A stretch of DNA of 64,000 bases from Cliona cf. orientalis (taxonomy: Eukaryota > Porifera > Demospongiae > Clionaida > Clionaidae): the NCBI GenBank assembly GCA_963930775.1, contig OZ005689.1:7169569-7233568 (forward strand). The letters run 5' to 3'. Below the pieces are notes generated by a model that was not told where the DNA came from, did no database searches, and was given only the letters and a program-made list of their open reading frames with translations. The translations under genes were made by a program, and so were the position numbers. Below, piece after piece: positions 63,907 to 64,000 of the stretch (position 1 is the stretch's first letter; each line of letters starts with the position of its first letter).

Positions 63907-64000
63907 GTATGTATAGTATTATAATAATATTATTGTTACAGTAGAAACTACTCATGGTAGCTATATAAAAAAATGGTAAGTTAATAATTTTACAATGCTG

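Overview
This window looks like nuclear DNA of an invertebrate, most probably a demosponge (inference). The evidence is AT-rich spacers full of short inverted-repeat transposons, short GT-AG introns almost all in phase 1, and multi-domain surface proteins built from Ig, fibronectin III (FN3), EGF, sushi/CCP and NIDO modules. It also carries a family of giant beta-helix plus multi-membrane proteins that I associate with sponges and cnidarians. No prokaryotic operon structure, rRNA, convincing tRNA or CRISPR array was seen.

Layout. 1-302 (-) is the 5' end of a beta-helix receptor-like gene. 4103-8921 (+) and 12125-16579 (+) are two full paralogues of it, each encoding 1484 aa; the first is interrupted by a 353-bp hAT-type MITE. 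16772-17335 is a fossil FN3 exon split by another MITE. 17745-20649 (+) is a complete seven-exon Ig-Ig-Ig-FN3-TM gene with a poly(A) signal. Convergent to it, 21466-29187 (-) is an EGF-FN3x4-CCPx4-TM gene with a long tail carrying NPxY and proline motifs; its 5' part is damaged or incompletely visible. 29188-36900 is a transposon graveyard holding an endonuclease-domain fragment, several fold-back elements and a decayed Cys-rich gene. 38113-46331 (-) and 52084-63906 (+) are head-to-head paralogues encoding NIDO-NIDO-FN3-type-TM proteins with nearly matching exon lengths. The 5.7-kb spacer between them holds a minisatellite and MITEs.

Function. All five distinct gene models (plus the partial one) predict secreted or single/multi-pass cell-surface proteins, many with N-glycosylation sites, and several arose by local duplication, exon duplication or probable gene conversion. 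The cluster therefore looks like a locus of rapidly evolving adhesion, self-recognition or microbe-sensing receptors. That role is inference; no sequence feature proves it. The observations most worth testing are the MITE that sits exactly where an intron could form in the first beta-helix gene, and the silent-site identity tract between the two beta-helix genes.
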